From assembly GCA_964560765.1 (NCBI GenBank), contig CAZLMG010000072.1, forward strand, positions 1 through 5,186: 5,186 nucleotides of DNA. The letters run 5' to 3'. Both the position numbers and the translations under genes were made by a program. Below, piece by piece: positions 1 through 5,186 of this stretch (its first letter is position 1; each line of letters begins with the position of its first letter). The stretch is from CAZLMG01 sp964560765. GTDB taxonomy: Bacteria > Bdellovibrionota_B > Oligoflexia > Oligoflexales > CAZLMG01. The notes beneath the pieces are model-generated. The model had not been told where the DNA came from. It saw nothing but the letters and a program-made list of their open reading frames with translations, and ran no database searches.

Positions 1-195
1 AGACGAGACGATTTCCCTTGTGAACTCAAGGGACTATATCGCTAAAAGTTTTCATGGAATCTTCACATCCCAGGCTTCCCGCCTTTTTGCCGCAATATCA
101 GGATGTCAAAACAACAGTTCGTGGTGATATCCACCTCATCCGCGATGTCATCATCAATCAGTGGCAGTTTAGTCTCTCGCCAGGGCAGGCTCAAC
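1..195. other. Non-coding flank downstream of the minus-strand lipoprotein gene
   Basis: This stretch lies beyond the stop codon of the minus-strand gene and runs to the window edge. It holds one short inverted repeat (14-33) and a partial palindrome around GTGGTGATATCCACC (121-135). A 67-codon plus-strand reading frame begins at 54, but it has no convincing ribosome binding site, runs into the antisense of the lipoprotein gene and has a composition unlike a real protein. I see no gene here. Confidence 0.5.
14..33. repeat. Short perfect inverted repeat, possible weak terminator
   Basis: TCCCTTG (14-20) and CAAGGGA (27-33) form a perfect 7-bp stem with a 6-base TGAACT loop. It lies about 160 bases past the stop of the minus-strand gene. 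Neither strand has a T-run after the stem (the minus strand continues AAATCG), so it is not a textbook intrinsic terminator. It could instead be an operator or a processing hairpin, or a chance repeat. Confidence 0.3.
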
Positions 196-1887
196 TTAGC
201 GGCGCAGAACGATTTGACTCAAGCCGCGATAGGGAGACTCTGGCCCCATCGCTTTAACTCGTAAGATACCGCTGCCAAGCGCGTAGACGCCATAATATGG
301 CGCTCGATAGCTGCTTGAGTTTTCTCCCCCGTAGAGAGCCACGTGCATGACGCTGGTTTGGTCATCAAGGGCTGCGCGGAAATTCCCCTCTCCAGGCTCA
401 ATCTGTTCGAGCTCGGCAATATTTTCCACCACGACGGACAGTTCCGTAACCGTGTTTACTTCACTGCCGTCAAAGTGAACGTGCCACAAAGTGCCGCCGC
501 TAACGCTACGATAGAGAAAGTGAGCATCGCCATCGGCCCCGATCATGATGGCGGGCGGTCCTGAGCGGTTGACCCTGGCATCGGCCACGGCGTTGCCCGC
601 CTCGGTGCCAACTTGAAAATGGCGGATGATCATGGTCTGGTCGGCGGCTGCAAAATAGCCGATATGCATCGACGACGCTTGGACACTTTCAATGCCCCGT
701 TTGCACGCATAGGCAAAGTATACATCCCCGTTTGGGGTTATGGCGGTTGACTCGCCCGCCAACTCTACGCACTCCTCATTGGTTACCCCATCCTGAAGAG
801 TCGGTGACGCTCGTAACGATGGCACGCTTGGTCCAACAAGATTGACGACGCTAACCATCTTTTCTGCAAATAGGGCCGCAGTGCCGTCTTGTCCCGCAGA
901 CATAGCTCGAACCCCATAGCTTCCAGCACCGCTGGGCGTCATATTGGAAAACGAGTTATGTGCCCCCAATCGACGATCCACTGAGATGTGAGGAACCTCC
1001 GTTTCAGCTCCCACCACGACTAAGGTCTCTTCTTCGCCATTAATCAGACGGGTGCTGACAATGCGCGCCTCGACATAAACGCTGTGGCTGGCAAACCAGT
1101 CTTTGACCGGCTTTACTTGCCAGACTCCAGAACTGCGGCTCTCATAGACCCGGGGCGAACCGTCCGATAGGACGTAGCCTGAATGATTGGGCAAGGCTGC
1201 GAGGGCCAGTCCGTTCCGCTCTAAGTCGTTCTCGTCAACGACAGAGGTTTGCCAAGATCCTGAATCATTACTGGCAAAGCTGATGCCCGGATAAGGAGAG
1301 CTACTGCTAGTTGTTTGAACAAAAAAAGCAAACGCAGCCGTACCATAAAGCTGACGATAGCCAAGGCCCGTGGCATTCTCTGGTAACTCTTTAACAGCGA
1401 GAATGGCGGAACATGGAGCCCGCTCATCTCTTTCTGAAACAGAAAAGAGTAGAGCCCCCTGCTCCGGGTCAAAGCGCAGGCTACTGTCTTGCGCTAGAAA
1501 ATAGCGGCGCTGCGGCAGAGAATCGACAGTGCCGCTTCTCATCTCATCCAGAAATGCGGAGCAACTCTGCCCACTCAAGGGCCGAAGGATAACCAGCATG
1601 GCGCTGCTCGGGTCCTGCGGTACTTCGCTCAGGGCAACGACATACGAGGAGTCAGCCAGCCGCGGCAGCTCTCCTAAGATGGCCACGCGCCCCGACAGGC
1701 CCTGATACCCCTCTGGATAGCCAAAATATCTCGTGTCAATCAGGTAGCCAAAGTCATCGCTGCCTTCCGTGCCTTTCTTTTTGATTCCGCCGCGACCTTC
1801 TTCAGCGCTGCTGGACTGGCCGCGAGCGCAGGCGAGTAGCCCAAGGGCTGCGCCAAGAGTTATCAGTCGACATAGATAGGAATGCAT
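196..1887 (-). CDS. Large lipoprotein with beta-propeller-like repeats
   Basis: This encodes 563 residues of unrecognised family. The signal peptide is clear: a short basic start (R7), a hydrophobic core at about 8-18 and the lipobox LLAC with lipidated C20. Residue +2 is Ala, not Asp, which favours the outer membrane. A polar Ser/Gly/Lys linker follows (about 21-45). The rest is beta-rich with degenerate repeats: QDGTAALF near 333-340, NGDVYFAY at 386-393, DGDAHFLY at 452-459 and DDQTSVMHVALY at 508-519. They are 52-66 residues apart, which fits blades of a beta-propeller. The pairs C109/C159 and C373/C395 could form disulfides in the periplasm or on the surface. The ATG at 1885-1887 was chosen because GGAGGGAG precedes it at good spacing and the lipobox then falls at the usual distance. 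The frame stays open 64 codons upstream, but that part lacks a comparable start. It is transcribed away from the next gene. A binding or scaffold role is inferred; no catalytic motif was seen. Confidence 0.88.
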   Translation of the reverse strand: MHSYLCRLITLGAALGLLACARGQSSSAEEGRGGIKKKGTEGSDDFGYLIDTRYFGYPEGYQGLSGRVAILGELPRLADSSYVVALSEVPQDPSSAMLVILRPLSGQSCSAFLDEMRSGTVDSLPQRRYFLAQDSSLRFDPEQGALLFSVSERDERAPCSAILAVKELPENATGLGYRQLYGTAAFAFFVQTTSSSSPYPGISFASNDSGSWQTSVVDENDLERNGLALAALPNHSGYVLSDGSPRVYESRSSGVWQVKPVKDWFASHSVYVEARIVSTRLINGEEETLVVVGAETEVPHISVDRRLGAHNSFSNMTPSGAGSYGVRAMSAGQDGTAALFAEKMVSVVNLVGPSVPSLRASPTLQDGVTNEECVELAGESTAITPNGDVYFAYACKRGIESVQASSMHIGYFAAADQTMIIRHFQVGTEAGNAVADARVNRSGPPAIMIGADGDAHFLYRSVSGGTLWHVHFDGSEVNTVTELSVVVENIAELEQIEPGEGNFRAALDDQTSVMHVALYGGENSSSYRAPYYGVYALGSGILRVKAMGPESPYRGLSQIVLRR

Positions 1888-1894
1888 AGTCGAA

Positions 1895-1902
1895 CTCCCT
1901 CC
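1895..1902 (-). promoter_or_regulatory. Ribosome binding site fixing the start at 1887
   Basis: On the minus strand GGAGGGAG precedes the ATG, with 7 bases between the last GGAG and the start codon. This strong site sets the start just before the lipoprotein signal peptide and argues against the longer open frame reaching 2079. Confidence 0.75.
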
Positions 1903-2141
1903 GGCATCTGAGCCACGCCAGCACTGCTGCCACCAGCTAAAGCTCGCCAGATGACTACATGCTCGGCAAACGGCGCAAAGCCCTTTAACTAAAAATGGAA
2001 ACGGCATTGATAGGGAGTTCGCTGCAAGATTAGGGCCGTCCTCTGCGGCAGGCGGCAATGAGGATGCACGATCAGTCAAAGCATCACAACTGAGCCGAAA
2101 CTTGGCTGTTTCTGGGCTTCCTGCGGTATCTAATTCTTACT

Positions 2142-2171
2142 TTGACTTCGCGGCTCGGCTAAGGCTATAGC
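2142..2171 (+). promoter_or_regulatory. Weak sigma-70-like promoter candidate
   Basis: TTGACT (2142-2147) resembles a -35 box, and TATAGC (2166-2171), 18 bases further on, matches four of six -10 positions. The -10 lies inside the palindrome GGCTATAGCC, which could let a repressor overlap it. Transcription from here would give gene 2 a leader of nearly 300 bases. The match is weak and could be chance. Confidence 0.15.
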
Positions 2172-2463
2172 CTCTACAAGCCGACGAGTTCATTCTGCAT
2201 TTCATTATGATATTTCAATAGTTACAGGAAGTACGTGCGGGCCAAAACATTTTGCAGCGCCTCGATATTGTGCAACATCCTACTATTTGCGATAAAAGAG
2301 CCCATTACTCGACAACAAGAATCATGTCCGAACTGCCGCCAACCACGATCTCGCCTGAAATCCTTACGATTTATCCACAGCGGCACTGCCGGCGTCGGCG
2401 GCACCCCGATTGCTTGATTCACGACACACAATCACCAATTCGAAACACATCAATGCAAATGAA

Positions 2464-2468
2464 AAGGA
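2464..2468 (+). promoter_or_regulatory. Ribosome binding site choosing the start at 2475
   Basis: AAGGA ends six bases before the ATG at 2475, which is good spacing. The in-frame ATG at 2469 directly abuts the same AAGGA and so has no room for ribosome pairing. The site therefore favours 2475, two codons later. Confidence 0.6.
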
Positions 2469-2474
2469 ATGCAG

Positions 2475-3458
2475 ATGCAGACAAAAATTAAACTGCTTCA
2501 TCCCTTTACTTTGCTCGGGGCGAGTCGTCGGCGATGCCTCCTCTCCGTGATCGCAGCACTTCTCCAAGCTTGTAGCGGTGAAGGACCTCACCCTCCGCCA
2601 TCAGATATTGAAGAATTGCCGAGTCGTCAGAGGAGCTTCAGCACCAAGAGCGTGTCTTCAACTCATTCCGAAAGCAGCACTTTGGGTAACGACGAGAACG
2701 AAGCGATCACGACAGCCGATGTCAATTATGTCGATGGACTGATGTCCGCTCGCATCCCGCTTGCCGCGCTCAAATTCGAGAAGCTGGAGGGCCGATTTGC
2801 TCTTACTGGTGGTGAGCTTGCCATTGGTGCCTGGATCATTGAAATGGCATTGATACCCATGTCTCCTGGGACCGGGGTCTACGCCATATGGGCGTTCAGA
2901 GCGACCGGTCCGGGGGGTGAGGTTATTATGGGAACAGCAGCACAGATAGCAGCTCGGATTGGTCAGGGTGTCACCGCCGCAGAGATCCTCGCTGCTGGTC
3001 ACGCAGCGGAGGTCACTGCGGCTGCGCAAGCTGCGGCAGCCGGAAGTGCAGGGGGAGCGGCTGGCACTGCTGGAACGGTTCTTGGGGTCTCGACAACGGG
3101 CGCCGCCATCATTGCCGTATCGGCGCTTGTGATCGCAGCGGAACTCGTCGTCATTTTTTATCCTCCGGCCGCTGAGCAAGTTGCCATTACGACAGGAATG
3201 GTTGAGTCACCCAACTGGTCAACGCCTGGCTCGAATGATAGCCAGGGAATCCACGCTGGTCGAAGTTGCGTCGAAGGCAGTAGTTCCCTGTTCTTTGCCA
3301 GCCGTCGACTGGCACAGTGTCTTTCCTGCTGCAACGACCAGGTCTTCAATATCTGTACTGAAGCAATCTCCCCCACTACATCCCTTTCCCTTTCAGAACA
3401 GTGCTCGTATAGTCCAAATGAAGCTTGTCGCGCGGTATGCAATGTTGCCTATCAATAG
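2475..3458 (+). CDS. Lipoprotein with Ala/Gly-rich membrane region and 8-Cys C-terminus
   Basis: This encodes 327 residues of unrecognised family. The long signal peptide has SRRRCLL at 17-23, a hydrophobic core at about 22-30 and the lipobox LQAC with C33. Twin arginines after Ser make Tat export possible. A Ser/Pro/Glu linker follows (about 34-80). Residues about 112-141 are hydrophobic, with Gly, Ile and Trp. Residues about 153-204 are almost all Ala, Gly, Thr and small residues, and run into a likely membrane helix at about 208-229 ending in FYPP. The C-terminal domain (about 260-327) has eight cysteines (265, 282, 285, 286, 294, 310, 318, 322), including CLSCC and CRAVC, enough for four disulfides in an oxidising compartment. 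The next gene is 415 bases away, so no operon is evident. A lipid anchor plus a small-residue membrane segment suggests a membrane-active or displayed protein, perhaps a contact-dependent effector. That is inference; no toxin motif is recognised and no adjacent immunity gene is clear. Confidence 0.85.
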   Translation: MQTKIKLLHPFTLLGASRRRCLLSVIAALLQACSGEGPHPPPSDIEELPSRQRSFSTKSVSSTHSESSTLGNDENEAITTADVNYVDGLMSARIPLAALKFEKLEGRFALTGGELAIGAWIIEMALIPMSPGTGVYAIWAFRATGPGGEVIMGTAAQIAARIGQGVTAAEILAAGHAAEVTAAAQAAAAGSAGGAAGTAGTVLGVSTTGAAIIAVSALVIAAELVVIFYPPAAEQVAITTGMVESPNWSTPGSNDSQGIHAGRSCVEGSSSLFFASRRLAQCLSCCNDQVFNICTEAISPTTSLSLSEQCSYSPNEACRAVCNVAYQ

Positions 3459-3626
3459 AATGCAGCGCCCCCTGATAACCCACCTTGGCACCAATACTCG
3501 CGCAGACGGATGAGCCCTCGAAAGCCGCGCGATTTATAAGTGCGCGTCGCAGCACGAGCAGCAAACTAACCACCAACAATACAAGGAAAAGCTTCGCGGA
3601 CTCACTCGCATGACGTCGCCCGGCGC

Positions 3627-3638
3627 ATGTGATCACAT
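3627..3638. repeat. 12-bp perfect palindrome, possible operator
   Basis: ATGTGATCACAT is a perfect palindrome in the intergenic gap, 236 bases before the gene 3 start. It contains TGTGA and TCACA with no spacer, so it is not a CRP site, which needs six bases between the halves. About one palindrome of this size is expected by chance in a window of this length, so the case rests only on its intergenic position. Confidence 0.25.
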
Positions 3639-3711
3639 TAAGTTGGCAAATTGATCCAGTTAATCGCGAAAAACAGCACGGCATCGCCTCAAGCTTGAAC
3701 GTCACGCGAAG

Positions 3712-3761
3712 GGTCGGGCGTTAACGGGCTCTGTGCAAGGCGTCACTCTAACCCCCCGACC
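3712..3761 (+). repeat. Long imperfect hairpin upstream of gene 3
   Basis: GGTCGGG (3712-3718) pairs perfectly with CCCGACC (3755-3761). After a small internal loop (C against CC), GTTA (3720-3723) pairs with TAAC (3749-3752). GTG (3733-3735) and CAC (3744-3746) can close the tip. No T-run follows, so it is not an intrinsic terminator. It ends 112 bases before the gene 3 start and could be part of a structured leader or a small RNA. Confidence 0.35.
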
Positions 3762-3812
3762 ATCTTGAAAGTCCTTGGTGCGACCGCGCCGGAGTGCCGA
3801 GATGGCATCGGC

Positions 3813-3835
3813 CATGCAAAGACTACTTTAGCATG
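3813..3835 (+). repeat. Bulged hairpin in the probable gene 3 leader
   Basis: CATGCAAAG (3813-3821) pairs with CTTT-A-GCATG (3826-3835) through nine base pairs with a single bulged A at 3830 and an ACTA loop. It lies 38 bases before the start codon. It shares bases 3813-3815 with an alternative stem, ATGGC-ATCG-GCCAT (3802-3815), so the two folds exclude each other. That is the geometry of an attenuator or switch, but regulation is inferred only. Confidence 0.35.
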
Positions 3836-3862
3836 TCTCATGAAGTCATTTTGTGCCAAATC

Positions 3863-3868
3863 AAGGAG
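3863..3868 (+). promoter_or_regulatory. Ribosome binding site choosing the start at 3874
   Basis: AAGGAG with a five-base all-C spacer precedes the ATG at 3874. An in-frame GTG at 3853 would start upstream of this site and has no comparable motif, so the ATG is preferred. Confidence 0.75.
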
Positions 3869-3873
3869 CCCCC

Positions 3874-5121
3874 ATGGGAACCATCCGAAGCTTCGGCAGG
3901 AATTTAGCTACGGCTGCAGAAAGATCGCACCTTTGCCACTACTCCATAGCATTGTTGGTTATAGCCAGCTCTCATTTCGGTTGCCGCGCAACCGGAGACG
4001 ACCATAACAAGAAGGGCAAACAAGATAGTGCAGACTCCTTCAGCGCCACCCAATCGTCCGCAGAAGGTGACGAAATCTACAATCCATGCCCGGCCAACTG
4101 GCTCGATTCGGAAGAAGACCTAAGCGACGAGTGCTTTCAGTCGCTGCAAGATAACGTCGATATGCACTATCCGGAGTTTACCTCTGAGCATTCCTTTGAC
4201 CCCGCCGAATTAGAGGAACTTGAACAAATCGGCTTGGGTTTGACCGGAGGGGTGACTTTCAACCCCACAGATAACCTCCAGATCAGCATCGACGGAATTG
4301 AGAATCCAAGTGCCGACGGTCAAGCGTCGTGCCCGGCGGGCAATGTCAGCGCATCTGGCAGCGTGGGTGCGGATGTTTTGTTCTCTGGTCACTTCGGGCC
4401 CGTTCACATCGTGGACTTTGGTGCCGTTCGCTGGCGACACCATTGGGTCTATGGTGACGCGGATTTTTCCGGTAGAGCTCGGATCAATGTCGGTGGGTCG
4501 GTTTCCGGCAACACCACACGCTGGACCGTGACTCTAAATGCCTCAGCCAATGGCACCGTGACAGCAGATATTCACATCTATCAGCGCTTTGATCGCTGGC
4601 GCCGTTCCGAATGGCATTCAGTTGCACGCGGCCAATTAACGGCACAGATCAGTTTGGCAGATTCCGTTACCGCTAGTCAGGACTGTTCCAATGGCGGGCA
4701 ATTTCGACTGCAGAGTCCTCCGCCTCCGGCCAGGGTTAGCGTCCAGCTCAACTCGTTTCAGTTTTACGGTCTGATCTTTCCCAATCTGCGAGGCCCCATT
4801 GTCAGCAGCGCTCGCAGCATGATCACCCGCTTCGTTTACCGGCAAGCACCGGGTATGCTTGACCGCGCCGTGCGCAGTGAGTTGCCCAAGTTGATCAATC
4901 AGTATCAAGCAAAGAAGGGCGAAGTATTGACCCAGCTGCGCCGCAAAGTGCCAAATGGCTGCGGCTGCCTGCCAACATCGACACCGATGCCGACACCAAC
5001 AGAAGCACCGCCGCCGTCCATTAGCCAGACGCCTGTAGCTACACCAACAGACGGAGACACGGTGATTAGCCCATATTTGCCGTATGAGCAGGCAGACGAT
5101 GCCGAATCGATAAGTATGTAA
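3874..5121 (+). CDS. Exported beta-rich protein with Arg/Trp clusters and Pro/Thr tail
   Basis: This encodes 415 residues of unrecognised family. The N-terminus has basic residues (R5, R9, R17), a hydrophobic core at about 23-33 and then HFGC. C37 may be lipidated, but His at -3 is atypical for a lipobox. An acidic, polar linker follows, then six cysteines (72, 87, 153, 271, 363, 365) that could form three disulfides. Residues about 115-300 alternate polar and hydrophobic residues like long beta strands, for example RWTVTLNA near 216-223 and TVTADIHIY at 228-236. Two basic-aromatic clusters stand out: RWRHHWVY at 186-193 and RFDRWRRSEWH at 238-248. Residues about 308-357 look like two amphipathic helices. 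CGC (363-365) is followed by a Pro/Thr tail (367-392) and an acidic end. Strands followed by a long helix resemble TULIP/BPI-type lipid-binding folds, but this is low-confidence inference. A strong hairpin lies just past the stop. Confidence 0.87.
   Translation: MGTIRSFGRNLATAAERSHLCHYSIALLVIASSHFGCRATGDDHNKKGKQDSADSFSATQSSAEGDEIYNPCPANWLDSEEDLSDECFQSLQDNVDMHYPEFTSEHSFDPAELEELEQIGLGLTGGVTFNPTDNLQISIDGIENPSADGQASCPAGNVSASGSVGADVLFSGHFGPVHIVDFGAVRWRHHWVYGDADFSGRARINVGGSVSGNTTRWTVTLNASANGTVTADIHIYQRFDRWRRSEWHSVARGQLTAQISLADSVTASQDCSNGGQFRLQSPPPPARVSVQLNSFQFYGLIFPNLRGPIVSSARSMITRFVYRQAPGMLDRAVRSELPKLINQYQAKKGEVLTQLRRKVPNGCGCLPTSTPMPTPTEAPPPSISQTPVATPTDGDTVISPYLPYEQADDAESISM
4993..5051 (+). repeat. 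In-frame direct repeat in the Pro/Thr-coding tail
   Basis: ACACCAACAGA occurs at 4993-5003 and again at 5041-5051, exactly 48 bases (16 codons) apart and in the same frame, encoding TPTE and TPTD. It reflects the low-complexity Pro/Thr tail. Such segments can change length by slippage or recombination, so the tail may vary between strains. Confidence 0.4.
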
Positions 5122-5141
5122 GTCCGATGAAGGTCCGTTTC

Positions 5142-5175
5142 AGTGCAGGGGGTGCCGACGGCATCCCCTGCCACT
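5142..5175 (+). terminator. Strong hairpin after gene 3, probable terminator
   Basis: GCAGGGGGTGCC (5145-5156) pairs with GGCATCCCCTGC (5160-5171) through 12 pairs including one G-U, around a three-base GAC loop. AGT (5142-5144) and ACT (5173-5175) extend it past a bulged C. It starts 21 bases after the stop codon, the usual place for a terminator. The following bases, CTTGAACTGAC, are not a T-run, so termination may be inefficient, or the hairpin may mainly protect the mRNA 3' end. Confidence 0.6.
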
Positions 5176-5186
5176 CTTGAACTGAC

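Larger units (their letters stand above)
1888..2474. other. Divergent intergenic region
   Basis: These 587 bases separate two divergent lipoprotein genes and should carry both promoters. Reading frames on both strands are short, lack good ribosome binding sites and give unlikely proteins. An AT-rich patch at about 2195-2225 contains TATGAT (2206-2211), five of six matches to a -10 box, but no matching -35. A perfect 10-bp palindrome, GGCTATAGCC, sits at 2163-2172. A small GC-rich stem, GCCG-GCGT-CGGC, lies near 2388-2399. I could not fix a promoter for the minus-strand gene. Confidence 0.5.
3459..3873. other. Intergenic region rich in inverted repeats
   Basis: No convincing gene lies in these 415 bases. 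They hold a 12-bp palindrome at 3627-3638, a long imperfect hairpin at 3712-3761, an ATGGC-ATCG-GCCAT stem at 3802-3815 and a bulged hairpin at 3813-3835; the last two overlap and exclude each other. Just after gene 2, CGCGC (3526-3530) and GCGCG (3542-3546) could form a weak stem without a T-run, so no clear terminator for gene 2 is visible. TTGGCA at 3643-3648 resembles a -35 box but lacks a -10. A minus-strand frame here encodes a hydrophobic stretch and is treated as a finding. Confidence 0.5.

Noticed and set aside
54..257. 67-codon plus-strand frame at the left edge
   Set aside because: It has no ribosome binding site, overlaps the 3' end of the minus-strand gene and has no recognisable protein features.
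1888..2079. 64-codon upstream extension of the minus-strand lipoprotein frame
   Set aside because: The start at 1887 has GGAGGGAG at correct spacing and puts the lipobox at residue 20. The extension would bury the signal peptide and has no similar ribosome binding site.
2252..2491. 79-codon plus-strand frame running into the start of gene 2
   Set aside because: It has no Shine-Dalgarno site and an unlikely composition (clusters of Arg, His, Pro), and it ends just inside gene 2. A leader peptide cannot be supported.
2658..3179. 173-codon minus-strand frame opposite gene 2
   Set aside because: It is rich in Arg, Ser and Cys, lies fully antisense to a well-supported gene and has no start signal, so it is a shadow frame.
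3627..3638. CRP binding site (TGTGA/TCACA)
   Set aside because: The half-sites are directly adjacent, whereas CRP needs a six-base spacer.
3711..3762. tRNA-like element, because 7-bp GGTCGGG/CCCGACC arms resemble an acceptor stem followed by A
   Set aside because: Only 36 bases lie between the arms, too few for a bacterial tRNA, and there is no T-loop GTTCRA motif or anticodon stem.
3853..3873. GTG start giving gene 3 seven more residues
   Set aside because: AAGGAG lies inside this segment and is correctly spaced for the ATG at 3874.
4905..5174. 89-codon minus-strand frame with a Gly/Val-rich stretch
   Set aside because: It is the antisense of the Pro/Thr-coding tail of gene 3, and its repetitive composition follows from that.

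Overview
The window reads as chromosomal DNA from a Gram-negative bacterium. GC is moderate, a little above half by eye, and all three convincing genes have good Shine-Dalgarno sites and export signals. Two carry clear lipoprotein signal peptides and the third has a lipoprotein-like one. The style (large, poorly conserved lipoproteins, Ser-rich linkers after the lipid-anchored Cys, long intergenic gaps) fits environmental or predatory lineages such as Bdellovibrionota/Oligoflexia or Myxococcota. That placement is a guess from style; the window holds no taxonomic marker gene.

Layout. Positions 1-195 are non-coding, with one short inverted repeat. Positions 196-1887 (minus) encode a 563-residue lipoprotein with degenerate repeats that look like beta-propeller blades. 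Positions 1888-2474 are a 587-base divergent intergenic region. Positions 2475-3458 (plus) encode a 327-residue lipoprotein with an Ser-rich linker, a hydrophobic Ala/Gly-rich centre and a C-terminal domain with eight cysteines. Positions 3459-3873 are a 415-base gap with several inverted repeats, two of which could fold in the leader of the next gene. Positions 3874-5121 (plus) encode a 415-residue exported, beta-rich protein with Arg/Trp clusters, a C-terminal helical region and a Pro/Thr-rich tail. A strong hairpin at 5142-5175 closes that unit.

How the genes relate. All three products should leave the cytoplasm, and no enzyme, regulator or transporter lies between them. Gene 1 is divergent from gene 2. 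Genes 2 and 3 run in the same direction but are far enough apart that separate promoters are likely. I recognise none of the three as a named family, so no gene symbols are given. The most unusual is gene 2, whose build (lipid anchor, glycine/alanine-rich membrane segment, cysteine-stapled C-terminus) would suit a membrane-active or surface-displayed effector. Gene 3 could be a lipid-binding, TULIP-like protein. Both ideas are inferences. I see no CRISPR array, insertion sequence, tRNA or rRNA.
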